A stretch of 64,000 nucleotides of DNA from Pelagicoccus mobilis (lineage in GTDB: Bacteria; Verrucomicrobiota; Verrucomicrobiia; Opitutales; Opitutaceae): contig NZ_JAENIL010000001.1 of assembly GCF_016595505.1 (NCBI RefSeq), forward strand, positions 186,001 through 250,000, in the 5' to 3' direction. A model generated the notes under the pieces. It saw only the letters and a program-made list of their open reading frames with translations. It had not been told where the DNA came from and did no database searches. Positions within the stretch are counted from its first letter, which is position 1; each line of letters opens with the position of its first letter. The translations under genes and the position numbers were made by a program. Positions 9,653 through 18,014 of the stretch are shown in pieces.

Positions 9653-12631
9653 TCAGACGTCCGATACCGTCTCCGGCACAAAGATAACCGAATACATGCG
9701 GCATTCGTCAGGGCCGACCTCCCGATTCGATCCAAGCGTCACAGATTCGTTCTTCTCAAGTTTCCGCCCATAAAGAACAAGGCGAGCGTCATTCAATTCA
9801 AGAGCAGGTCGCGCCTGCATTCGCCCCACAAAGCCCGTATCCAGTTTTTCGTACGCCTTCAGCCATCCAGGGGTTGATAAACGGTCGTCATGGGCGATGT
9901 AGAGCGTGCCCCTCTCACTAACAGAAAAGTCCATCAGGTCCACCGCTTCGTACAGTTTTTCCCCGTCAGAGGTCTGGATATAGTCTGCCCCACGCATGAA
10001 CTCAGGAATCTCCTCGAAATAGTCATCGCAATCGACGTAGGGCTGAAGTCCGTCCTCGGCATTGCTCATGACCGGTAGCGACAGGCGCGTACCAGAATAC
10101 GAGAAACCTTTGATGTAGTTTCCTTCGCTTTGCTCAAAACTCACTCCATCCATCTCCTCGTCCACTAGCTTCAGTTCCCCCGAGGATAAGTCATATGGCA
10201 TCGCCGAAGGAGAGACGCCAACCCCGCTCTCAACCCCAACCTGCCCCGCCTCGAGCACAACGCTAGCGGGCTCCAAACCGCTACCCCGAGCAGTAAGCTC
10301 GATCCGGCCTGCCTCTCGTGTCGAGCGAACCGCGACGCGATTGATCCCGCATTCCAAATCCAAATACAAATGGTTCGTCGAATGCTCTTTCCCGCTGTTG
10401 TAGCCACCTCTCCAGACCGCCGGACCAGCAAGGTCGAATTCAACTCGTTGCTGAAACGTCGGGTGGCGGCGTCCTTCTGAATCAACCGCCTCCACATCAA
10501 ATAAGGCGACATCTGAACCGTCGGCCATGAAGCCCTCAGGACCAACGATCGGGGTCACTCTCAGGGCGACAGCAGTCGCGACAGTCTCCTTCCTTTGCCT
10601 CGCCTGCTCGTTCCCCTCCCCGTCGTAGGCCACCACTTCCACCTCTCCAGCTTCCCATCGAATCGAATCAAAAGTGAAGAGGTATTTGTAGCTCATCTTG
10701 CCAAAACCGCGCGACTCGCCATTCACAAACAGCTCCACCTCGGAACAATTGGATACGACGTAGAGCGGCTTTTCAGTCACACGATCCAACGGATAGGTCC
10801 AATGCCCAATGAGGTGAACTTGCGGCTCCCAATGAAACAGAGCCCTGCAAGCATAGAACGCCTCCTTGGGCAATCGAACCGCGTCGACGACCCCGCTCGC
10901 CCGCGTCACTTCGCAGTCGTTTCGTCCACCACTCGTCGAATCGGAAAAGATCCAGTTCGCCCCGCCACAGTGATTAGAGGCGCCCAGGCGACGAACGAAC
11001 TCGACAACCTGGTTCACTGCGAACGACTCGCTGGTCAACTCATACTCCTGCTTCCTCGGAACCTTGTATCCAAAATCTGGTGGAGAATAGTCGTCCCAAA
11101 CGCGCCTCGGGCACTCCTCCCGATTGTACTCCCCCTCCACGACCGGCTTATCGCGAAATTTGTGCCCGCCTTGGGTCCCGATCTCGATGTCGCTATAATC
11201 GATCGTTACCTTACTCGGCCGACGATGCGCGTAGGCTCGCTTTCCATGAGGATCGAACCGGTCACAGTAGGAGCGAAGCTGCTTCACATGCGGAAGCGAA
11301 ACGGCTTGATTGCCCCCCTCCCACACAAGAATGGACGGGTGATTACGGAAATACACGACAGCATCCCTAAACGCCTGGGCGCGCACATCCCAAGAGTGTC
11401 CTTCCAGATCCCCCTCGCCATCAACTCCTGGCTGGATAGTAATCAGGCCCAATCGATCTGAAGACTCAAGCTGCCCCGGTGAACCAGCAGTATGCCCCCA
11501 ACGCACCATGTTCCCTCCCGCTTCGCGCATCTGATTCATCGTATAGAAATGCATCCAATCCGGAAACGCATTTCCAAGGCCCGCCCACTCATTCGTAGAC
11601 TTCTGACCCCAGCCTTGCAGCTTCATACTGCGACCATTCATCAAGAAACCACGATCTGCCGTGAACTCCCAAAACCGGATTCCCAGCGGGGTATCAACTG
11701 TATCAACAACCCGACCGTCCACGAAAACGCGAGTCCGCGCCCTATACAGATAGGGGCGCTCGGGATCCCAAAGATTCGGATTCTCAATACGTCCTTCCGA
11801 ACTCACGACTACGGTTTCACCACTCGAAAGCTGCGCGTTCTCTAAAAGTTCCAACACACAAAAACCAGCCGCATCCAATATCTCAGTACGAACTTCACAT
11901 TTTCTGGAATCCTCGTATTCGTTTCGCAGTTCAATCTCCACGCCCACAAGCGCATGATCAGGACTCACCTCGGGCGTGTAAACGTACGTACCAACCGTCT
12001 CCAGGTTATTGTAGAGCGGCAAGGTCACGTGCAACTTGTCCATCACGTGCAAATAGACATTGCGGTAGATTCCACCATGTGCGGGATGCCAGTGCGGATT
12101 ATTCCAGGAAACCCGGGCGCCTCCCTCGTAGCTGGACCACTTGATCTCCCCTTCCTCGTCCGATACAAACGAGTTATCGCACATCACTACCAACACATTC
12201 TCGCCTTCCACCTTCAGATGCGGGCTCAGGTCAAAGCCGAAGGGCAAGAATCCATTTTCGCACTTCCCCAGAAAAACGCCGTTGAGGAAAACCTCCGCTA
12301 ACTGGCGAACTGCCTCAAACTCGACAAAAACCTTCTTGTCGCGAGCGGATTCAGGCAACCGAAACGTCTTCCGGTACCATGTCCGCCCCGACCATTGCTC
12401 TCGTTCACCCGAGTGATTACGCGACTGGAAATGAGCGAACGTATCCACATCGTTGTAGGTATGCGGAGCGGAAACAAGCTCCCAACTCTTGTCATCGAAG
12501 TCCTCGGACTCCGCCCCTTCGACATCCGCCTGGAGAAACCTCCAGTCCTGGTTGAAACTCAAGCGTCGTTGAGCCAAGCCCGCGCCTTCACCACTCGTCA
12601 CGCCCTTCAAAACGACCGCGTCCACGCTCAC
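9653..12631 (-). CDS. Glycoside hydrolase family 2-like protein, cytoplasmic, with Gln at the expected acid/base site
   Basis: A 992-residue protein. The frame stays open to 12694, but the GTG at 12631 overlaps the stop of the upstream isomerase gene (GTGA), indicating translational coupling, and is the preferred start. No signal peptide is present. The GH2 order is visible: jelly-roll sugar-binding domain (RRLSFNQDWRFL..., about residues 25-190), immunoglobulin-like domain (to about 310) and a TIM barrel (about 320-600). The presumed nucleophile Glu lies in VVEGEY near residue 501. Where GH2 enzymes have the acid/base in an N-E pair, this protein has WEGGNQ (Asn-Gln at 441-442), so mechanism or specificity may differ. 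Beta-sandwich domains and a malectin-like C-terminus follow. As last gene of the operon with a symporter, it probably hydrolyses imported oligosaccharides. Confidence 0.8.
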   Translation of the reverse strand: MSVDAVVLKGVTSGEGAGLAQRRLSFNQDWRFLQADVEGAESEDFDDKSWELVSAPHTYNDVDTFAHFQSRNHSGEREQWSGRTWYRKTFRLPESARDKKVFVEFEAVRQLAEVFLNGVFLGKCENGFLPFGFDLSPHLKVEGENVLVVMCDNSFVSDEEGEIKWSSYEGGARVSWNNPHWHPAHGGIYRNVYLHVMDKLHVTLPLYNNLETVGTYVYTPEVSPDHALVGVEIELRNEYEDSRKCEVRTEILDAAGFCVLELLENAQLSSGETVVVSSEGRIENPNLWDPERPYLYRARTRVFVDGRVVDTVDTPLGIRFWEFTADRGFLMNGRSMKLQGWGQKSTNEWAGLGNAFPDWMHFYTMNQMREAGGNMVRWGHTAGSPGQLESSDRLGLITIQPGVDGEGDLEGHSWDVRAQAFRDAVVYFRNHPSILVWEGGNQAVSLPHVKQLRSYCDRFDPHGKRAYAHRRPSKVTIDYSDIEIGTQGGHKFRDKPVVEGEYNREECPRRVWDDYSPPDFGYKVPRKQEYELTSESFAVNQVVEFVRRLGASNHCGGANWIFSDSTSGGRNDCEVTRASGVVDAVRLPKEAFYACRALFHWEPQVHLIGHWTYPLDRVTEKPLYVVSNCSEVELFVNGESRGFGKMSYKYLFTFDSIRWEAGEVEVVAYDGEGNEQARQRKETVATAVALRVTPIVGPEGFMADGSDVALFDVEAVDSEGRRHPTFQQRVEFDLAGPAVWRGGYNSGKEHSTNHLYLDLECGINRVAVRSTREAGRIELTARGSGLEPASVVLEAGQVGVESGVGVSPSAMPYDLSSGELKLVDEEMDGVSFEQSEGNYIKGFSYSGTRLSLPVMSNAEDGLQPYVDCDDYFEEIPEFMRGADYIQTSDGEKLYEAVDLMDFSVSERGTLYIAHDDRLSTPGWLKAYEKLDTGFVGRMQARPALELNDARLVLYGRKLEKNESVTLGSNREVGPDECRMYSVIFVPETVSDV

Positions 12632-13428
12632 CCTTCGCTCCCCTCCAACAAGCCTTTCAACACAGATGTGTCTTCGGAGAACTGCTCCAAGCAATCCCCA
12701 AGCACAAACTCCAACATAGCATAACGATCCCCTGCCAAGGTTCGCAGTTTCTGGATGTATGCAGCCCAGCGTTCCCTTCCTTCCGACAACGGACGACGGT
12801 CTACCGAAAAGCCATCCTCCTGAAGCAGCCAGTGAAAGACATGCACATTGGAAATTCGATCTCCCAAGATCGATATATCCTCCAAGTTCCCCGCTAGATC
12901 AACACCATGACGAGGCTGCCAATACGAATAGAGATTACGACGGCCTAACTCCTCAATCAACTCAACCGTGCTATCCGCCGTATCAGCAAGCGTATTACGA
13001 TGAAACTCCAAATGCACCGTCATTCCGAAATCCGCAGCCTTGTCGCAAAACGAAGACAGACAACGCCTAACCTCATCACGATACTCGATCGAGGCTAACG
13101 CGCTCGCTTGCCGCCCCGCCCAGACTCGGATGGAGCTCACTCCCAAGGTCCGAGCAGTTTCCAGAACCGGATCAGCCCCTCGATTCCAGCTGAACTGCCC
13201 GCTGCCACCTGCCTCCTCGTCGCACGGATAATACGAACCGTAGCTCGCGCAGATCAGGCCACTGCTTTCGCACAGCTCCCTCACAGACCTAGCTCTTTTC
13301 AGATCGCCAGGAGGTACATGCTCGTTCCCAACCCACTCAACCGCCGAGATTCCGTGGGCTAGCAATGTCTCGACCACTTCTTCCGGAGCGCTGGAGCGCA
13401 GGGTCACTGAGTTAACGGCAGCCTTCAT
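12628..13428 (-). CDS. Sugar phosphate isomerase/epimerase (xylose isomerase-like TIM barrel)
   Basis: A 266-residue protein of the AP-endonuclease-2 superfamily of TIM-barrel isomerases. The opening VNSVTLRSSAPEEVVETLLAHGISAVEWVG is typical of these barrels. Acidic and histidine residues expected to bind a divalent metal occur in VHLEFHRNT (near residue 140), YWQPRHGVD (near 170) and NVHVFHW (near 195), and Glu in MLEFVLGD near 240. Its ATG directly follows the stop of the symporter gene (TAGATG), and its own stop overlaps the GTG start of the GH2 gene. It is therefore tightly locked into the operon. The likely job is isomerising or epimerising the sugar or sugar acid released by the GH2; the exact substrate cannot be read from sequence. 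Confidence 0.75.
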   Translation of the reverse strand: MKAAVNSVTLRSSAPEEVVETLLAHGISAVEWVGNEHVPPGDLKRARSVRELCESSGLICASYGSYYPCDEEAGGSGQFSWNRGADPVLETARTLGVSSIRVWAGRQASALASIEYRDEVRRCLSSFCDKAADFGMTVHLEFHRNTLADTADSTVELIEELGRRNLYSYWQPRHGVDLAGNLEDISILGDRISNVHVFHWLLQEDGFSVDRRPLSEGRERWAAYIQKLRTLAGDRYAMLEFVLGDCLEQFSEDTSVLKGLLEGSEG

Positions 13429-15177
13429 CTACTTTCTTCGATCTCCCTTCTTCAATGCGTAACCAATAACGATCAACACGCCTCCGCAAAACAGAAACGA
13501 CACACGCCCGATCAGCGGGTTAGGAATCAAAGCCAACAGGGCGACAAAGGCACCGTAAATGAGAGATAACATCCCCAATGCGCTCCCCTGATTCGAGTCC
13601 ATCGCTTCCGAGCCATCTTCCTCGGCTTCCACCGGCGTATCCAGGTTTGTGAACAAACTATTCAACTCATCAGCACGTTTCCCCTCTGGTTCACGACAAA
13701 ACAGCGTTGTCGACAAAAAGAAGACCGTTCCAACGAACAGGTTGATCACCACGCCAAAAATCAGAGTGATATCCTTCGCTTCGCGACCCGAGAAATCGAC
13801 TTCCAAGCCAAGCAGCCCCGACAGCCACTCGGCATCCAAGTTCGTCTTCACCAGGAAGGACGTTAGCAAACCTACCAAAATAGAGACCCAACTCGCCCAG
13901 TCCGGGACTCGCTTGATCACGATTCCCCAGATCAAAGGCACCTGCATTGGAATCGCTACCAACGCGCCAAACTGCAACATCAGGTCAAAGAGCCCGATCT
14001 CCTTCATCTTGCTGAACTGAATACCCGCCAGAATGATCGAGGCCCCGAAAACGAGCGTTGAAATCTTACCCGCTAGAAGCAGCTCTCGCTCGCTCGCCTT
14101 CGGACGCAGTAGCGGGTAGTAGAAATTTCGCACAAAAATCCCCGAGTTACGGTTCAACCCACTATCCATCGAAGACATCGTCGCCGCAAAAATGCCGGAC
14201 AGCAAAAGCCCCAACATTCCAACTGGCAGCGTTTGAATACAGATCGCCACGTACGCCGCTTCAGAACCGTTTTTCAGCTGAGGAAAAACAGAGTCCAGAT
14301 CTGGATACAATATAGCCGAGGCCATCGGCGGAATAAACCAGACCACTGGGCCAATGATAAACAAAGCCGATGCCAACAAAGCCGCCCTTCGGGCATGCCA
14401 AGTGTCTTTCGCGCAGAGATAGCGAGACGCATCCATCAGATTGTTTGTAGAGGCAAACTGCTTCACAATGATCACAATTATCCAGACCCAGATCAATGCC
14501 GGGTAATTCGTACCGCCCCCAAGGAAGCGATCCGCCGGAAACCTCTCTACCAGCTCGCTCACACCGCCCACTTCCTCCAGCGCGAAAAAGGCCGCCACCA
14601 CCGAGATCGGCATCAAGACCAAGACCTGCATAAAGTCCGACGCCACCACGGCCCAACTTCCCCCAGTTACGGAAAGGATCAACACCACCGATCCAGTGAT
14701 CAGGATCGTCGTCTCAATATCGAATCCGAAGACCGCCGCGAAAAATACGCCAAGCCCATTCAGCCAGATCCCAGCATACAAGGTTCCAATCGGCAACTGC
14801 AGCCAAGTGAACACCTGCTCCGAGGTCTTGCCAAAACGCTGCCGCATAGCCTCAACCGCCGTAATGACACGCAACTGACGGAACTTCCCAGCGAAATACA
14901 GATAATTGCAAAGGAAGCCGACCGCATTACCAAAGAAAATGACCAAGATCAGCAATCCGTCCTGATACGCCTTACTCGCCGCCCCGGTAAACGTCCAAGC
15001 ACTGAACTGAACCATGAAGGCGCTACTCCCGGCCATCCACCAAACCATCTGGCCTCCACCCCGAAAGTAGTCGCTCGTATTCGTAATGTAGTTACGAAAA
15101 AAGACGCCAATCCCCACCATAAACAGGAAGTAGAAGGCAACTACGCCATAATCAAAATAACTGAGACTTATATCCAT
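13429..15177 (-). CDS. Sodium:solute symporter (SSS family)
   Basis: A 582-residue multi-pass membrane protein with about 13-14 hydrophobic segments. It starts MDISLSYFDYGVVAFYFLFMVGIGVFF, and the first helix is followed by TSDYFRGGGQMVWWMAGSSAFMVQFSAWTFTGAASKAYQDG, the conserved helix 1-2 region of SSS carriers. SATMSSMDSGLNRNSGIFVRNFYYP-like sequence near residue 340 corresponds to the sodium-site helix 8. The family uses the sodium gradient to import sugars, sugar acids, amino acids or vitamins. As middle gene of the five-gene operon at 9653-17890, it most likely imports the oligosaccharide or uronate made outside the cell and processed by the downstream isomerase and GH2. Confidence 0.85.
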   Translation of the reverse strand: MDISLSYFDYGVVAFYFLFMVGIGVFFRNYITNTSDYFRGGGQMVWWMAGSSAFMVQFSAWTFTGAASKAYQDGLLILVIFFGNAVGFLCNYLYFAGKFRQLRVITAVEAMRQRFGKTSEQVFTWLQLPIGTLYAGIWLNGLGVFFAAVFGFDIETTILITGSVVLILSVTGGSWAVVASDFMQVLVLMPISVVAAFFALEEVGGVSELVERFPADRFLGGGTNYPALIWVWIIVIIVKQFASTNNLMDASRYLCAKDTWHARRAALLASALFIIGPVVWFIPPMASAILYPDLDSVFPQLKNGSEAAYVAICIQTLPVGMLGLLLSGIFAATMSSMDSGLNRNSGIFVRNFYYPLLRPKASERELLLAGKISTLVFGASIILAGIQFSKMKEIGLFDLMLQFGALVAIPMQVPLIWGIVIKRVPDWASWVSILVGLLTSFLVKTNLDAEWLSGLLGLEVDFSGREAKDITLIFGVVINLFVGTVFFLSTTLFCREPEGKRADELNSLFTNLDTPVEAEEDGSEAMDSNQGSALGMLSLIYGAFVALLALIPNPLIGRVSFLFCGGVLIVIGYALKKGDRRK

Positions 15178-15243
15178 TCTATCAATATCCTAGCGGTTTC
15201 GCCCACAGACCTTTGCAGCGACCACATTCCTCACTTCGCCAAC

Positions 15244-16254
15244 TCAGGTGCTCCGATCGTAAATATCCGTAGTAACGATCGAGCTCACGGCCTCCCCGTT
15301 GAGGAACCTCGCAACATTGTCATGTGCATGATCTCCCGCATCACGCCTGCGATCGGTCGTCGGTCCCGCGATGTGCGGCAACATCACGATGTCATAGCAG
15401 CCTCGAAACGGATGATCCTTCGGCAAGGGCTCAACTGAATACACATCGACGCCTGCCTTGATATGCCCATCGTTTACCACCCTCAAAAGAGCTTCCTCAT
15501 CAACAAGCTCGCCACGAGCCACATTTACGAAGATCCCCCCTCGCGTCATGGAACGAAGCAAGCTCTCGTTCACGACCTTCACACGTTCTGGGATCAAAGC
15601 CTCCAGTTCGAACACCACATCGCGATCTCGAAACAAATCTTCCACCGAGTCGGCTGAAGAAACGCCATCAGCCTTGAAAACCTCAGCAGGAACACCATCC
15701 GAATAGACCACGAGCTCGCAGTTAAACGGCTTCAGCAAAGCGATCAAAGCCCGAGCGATACTACCGTATCCATGAATGCCGACACGCTTCTCAAATAAGG
15801 ATCGCGTTGTCGTCGTATCATCTTTCCAACCACCACAATCGTGCATCTGACGATTCCAATGAGCCAAATTGCGACAACAGGAAATGGCCAAAAACAATGC
15901 GCATTCAGCTATTGTCCGACTGATGGACGCCCCCCAGTTACTTACCAACAAACCATCTTCAATCAAAGACCTGGGGACGACCTTCCTCACCGATCCCGCC
16001 AAATAGCAAACGTACTTCAGATGAGGACAGACCTCTCGCAAGGCGTCCTCCGGCAATCGACTCATCTTCCAGCCTGCCACAATAATTTTCGGATTCACCT
16101 CGGCCAGCAGAGCGCGCCATTCCTCGGCACCCATGTCCCGGCAATCGACAACACGGCAATCCCCCAAAAGCGACTTCAACGCTTCGAAGCGACCCTCCGG
16201 AAAAAACGTGTCGATCTCGACCTCGGTCAAAACCAATATACTCTTAACACTCAT
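15244..16254 (-). CDS. D-isomer-specific 2-hydroxyacid dehydrogenase family protein
   Basis: A 336-residue NAD(P)-dependent oxidoreductase. The N-terminal catalytic half (about 1-105) and C-terminal tail (about 290-336) flank a Rossmann domain with GIHGYGSIA (the GxGxxA dinucleotide motif, near residue 170). The catalytic triad of the family is visible: Arg in NVARGELVDEEAL, Glu in the following SVEPLPKDHP segment, and His in MLPHIAGPTTD. The family reduces 2-keto acids to D-2-hydroxy acids (phosphoglycerate, glyoxylate/hydroxypyruvate and 2-keto sugar-acid reductases). In this operon (22 bases after the lipoprotein gene, 66 before the symporter gene) it probably acts on a keto sugar acid; this is inference. 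Confidence 0.8.
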   Translation of the reverse strand: MSVKSILVLTEVEIDTFFPEGRFEALKSLLGDCRVVDCRDMGAEEWRALLAEVNPKIIVAGWKMSRLPEDALREVCPHLKYVCYLAGSVRKVVPRSLIEDGLLVSNWGASISRTIAECALFLAISCCRNLAHWNRQMHDCGGWKDDTTTTRSLFEKRVGIHGYGSIARALIALLKPFNCELVVYSDGVPAEVFKADGVSSADSVEDLFRDRDVVFELEALIPERVKVVNESLLRSMTRGGIFVNVARGELVDEEALLRVVNDGHIKAGVDVYSVEPLPKDHPFRGCYDIVMLPHIAGPTTDRRRDAGDHAHDNVARFLNGEAVSSIVTTDIYDRST

Positions 16255-16276
16255 ACAGATTGTATCATCCCCTCAA

Positions 16277-17890
16277 CTACTTCTTGGACTCCGCGTTCCA
16301 TCGCTCCAGTTCTTCAACGAGAAAACCAGGCACACCCCCTGTTCGTTCCATCAACTGAGCTTCAAACAAAGACAGTGGATCAACCCTTTTCCCTAAACTC
16401 TCGACCAGTCCCATATTCTCTAAATTGAACTCAGTCTCAACGCCGTGGAATCCCACGAACACAGGTTCGAGAAAAAGGTCGCGATCATCAAACTCCCCGC
16501 TTCTCCAAAAATCGAATTTCGGCTCCTTGCCTCCTGTCCGCTTAAAATTCCAAACTACCAAACCTCGCATATGGTTAGGCATTCCCGCCATAGGACCGCC
16601 ACTACGGCCATAGCGCCAACCACCTGAGCACGCATCCAACAGAGTCGCGTACGGAAACGTAGAGTGAGCGTCAAAGGAACTCTTTGAACCGTAGTCATAC
16701 CTCCAATACACTGTACTAGCACTTTGGTAACCAACGCTCGGCCCATGAAAGTGCCCAGCCTGGTCCGATGAAAGCCCGACCAAAACCCCATACCCACCAC
16801 GAGCCTGCACGCCATGATGCCCTGGAGTACCGGTCAAACGCGTCCGAAAAACTGAAAAAGCCGAACACGCGCTCATCTTCAATGCGTAGTTCCAGTTCTT
16901 AAACTCGACATCCCGTATCCATCCGTTTCTCACATTCTTCAGATACAAGGCACTCCACCCCCCATCATCCAAGGCGCTGCGATGATGCACAAAGTCGCCC
17001 TTCCAGTCACCCGTTAGACGCATGCCTTCCAAACCAACTTCCTCAAGAGCCGGATAACTACACAGCGTCCAATCATGAGCGTCTTCGACATCAACCTGCA
17101 GAGGCTCCTTAAATCGAACCGCTTGACCGTCTATCGCGACCACTTGATGCCTTTCCGCGACCTGCACTCCCTGAGTCCAGCTCCTCTCCCATTCCTTCCG
17201 CGGCGTACGCCCTCCAAAAAAGAGCTTAATCGCCTTGGGATCGCTTAAACGAAGCGTAATCCAGTCTCCAACCGAAAGCTTAGACGCGTCCGCAACCCGT
17301 ATCTCGAACTGCCCCTTTTTCGCTCTTCCAATCAATTTGGTGAGCGTTTTCTCCTGAGTGCTTTTCGGCGATACTTCGATCATGAACGGAGTCGAATACA
17401 TCTTCCCCGGAACCTCAGGCTCTAGATGTCTAGGCCAGTAGAGTTCGGTCCCCTCAAGCCCCGACCCCATTCCCTTCAGGACAACATTCGAAGCAGCAAG
17501 CCTGAGTCGCTTCTCAATGCCACCTTCACTATTCATGAGATACCTACCGCCTTCAAACAACACGACACCACCACCGGCTTTGCTAGCGGCATCGATCGCC
17601 CCTTGCACCGCCATCAAATCCAGCTTCCCGTCATCCGGAATCGCCCCAAAGTCGCGAACAAGAAACGCAGGGCCGTCGACCTCCGGAATCGGACGCTCGG
17701 AATAATGGTAACCCGCAAAAGAGAAATCCGGCAGGACGGCCTCCTCTCCGACGCCTCGCGTCTCGAGAAAATTCGCCCAGCTCTTGGGCATCGCAGCTCT
17801 GCCTATCTCTTGCTCTTCGCAACCTCCCAACAAGACAGCCAGAGAAAAGACAAGAGCGATCAGCCTGTACGTTGAAAATGAAGCACGCAT
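16277..17890 (-). CDS. Lipoprotein with right-handed beta-helix (pectate-lyase-3-like) fold, DUF4955-like C-terminus
   Basis: A 537-residue protein starting at ATG 17890 (a TTG three codons upstream is possible). It has a lipoprotein signal with lipobox LLGGC, Cys24 being the likely lipidated residue. After a low-complexity linker, LVRDFGAIPDDGKLDLMAVQGAIDAA is the classical start of the pectate_lyase_3 beta-helix domain. The right-handed helix continues to about residue 430, and a C-terminal part (GFHGVETEFNLENMGLVESLGKRVDP...) resembles DUF4955 proteins of polysaccharide utilisation loci. The catalytic mechanism is unknown; a lyase or hydrolase on an acidic polysaccharide is likely. It is first in a five-gene operon, placed on the cell surface or periplasmic side where it could generate the oligosaccharides handled by the rest. 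Confidence 0.7.
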   Translation of the reverse strand: MRASFSTYRLIALVFSLAVLLGGCEEQEIGRAAMPKSWANFLETRGVGEEAVLPDFSFAGYHYSERPIPEVDGPAFLVRDFGAIPDDGKLDLMAVQGAIDAASKAGGGVVLFEGGRYLMNSEGGIEKRLRLAASNVVLKGMGSGLEGTELYWPRHLEPEVPGKMYSTPFMIEVSPKSTQEKTLTKLIGRAKKGQFEIRVADASKLSVGDWITLRLSDPKAIKLFFGGRTPRKEWERSWTQGVQVAERHQVVAIDGQAVRFKEPLQVDVEDAHDWTLCSYPALEEVGLEGMRLTGDWKGDFVHHRSALDDGGWSALYLKNVRNGWIRDVEFKNWNYALKMSACSAFSVFRTRLTGTPGHHGVQARGGYGVLVGLSSDQAGHFHGPSVGYQSASTVYWRYDYGSKSSFDAHSTFPYATLLDACSGGWRYGRSGGPMAGMPNHMRGLVVWNFKRTGGKEPKFDFWRSGEFDDRDLFLEPVFVGFHGVETEFNLENMGLVESLGKRVDPLSLFEAQLMERTGGVPGFLVEELERWNAESKK

Positions 17891-17954
17891 TTCGTCCAAC
17901 TAAACGAGTTCCAGCCAATGGTCTACCCAACAGTAGGATAAACCGGGATAAAAA

Positions 17955-17980
17955 GATGCCTTCCTCTTACGGAAGGCATC
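17955..17980 (-). terminator. Rho-independent terminator of the TonB receptor gene
   Basis: A perfect 10-bp stem (GATGCCTTCC / GGAAGGCATC) with a 6-base loop, followed on the minus strand by TTTTTA. It lies 35 bases past the stop codon of the 18015-20339 receptor gene. It separates that gene from the five-gene operon beginning at 17890. Confidence 0.85.
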
Positions 17981-18014
17981 TGAAAACACTAACCCAGATC
18001 GGTCAGCCCCCAAA

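Noticed and set aside
14233-15438. 401-codon plus-strand frame
   Set aside because: Antisense to the SSS symporter gene and the end of the dehydrogenase gene; composition is Arg/His/Gln-rich as expected for a shadow frame.
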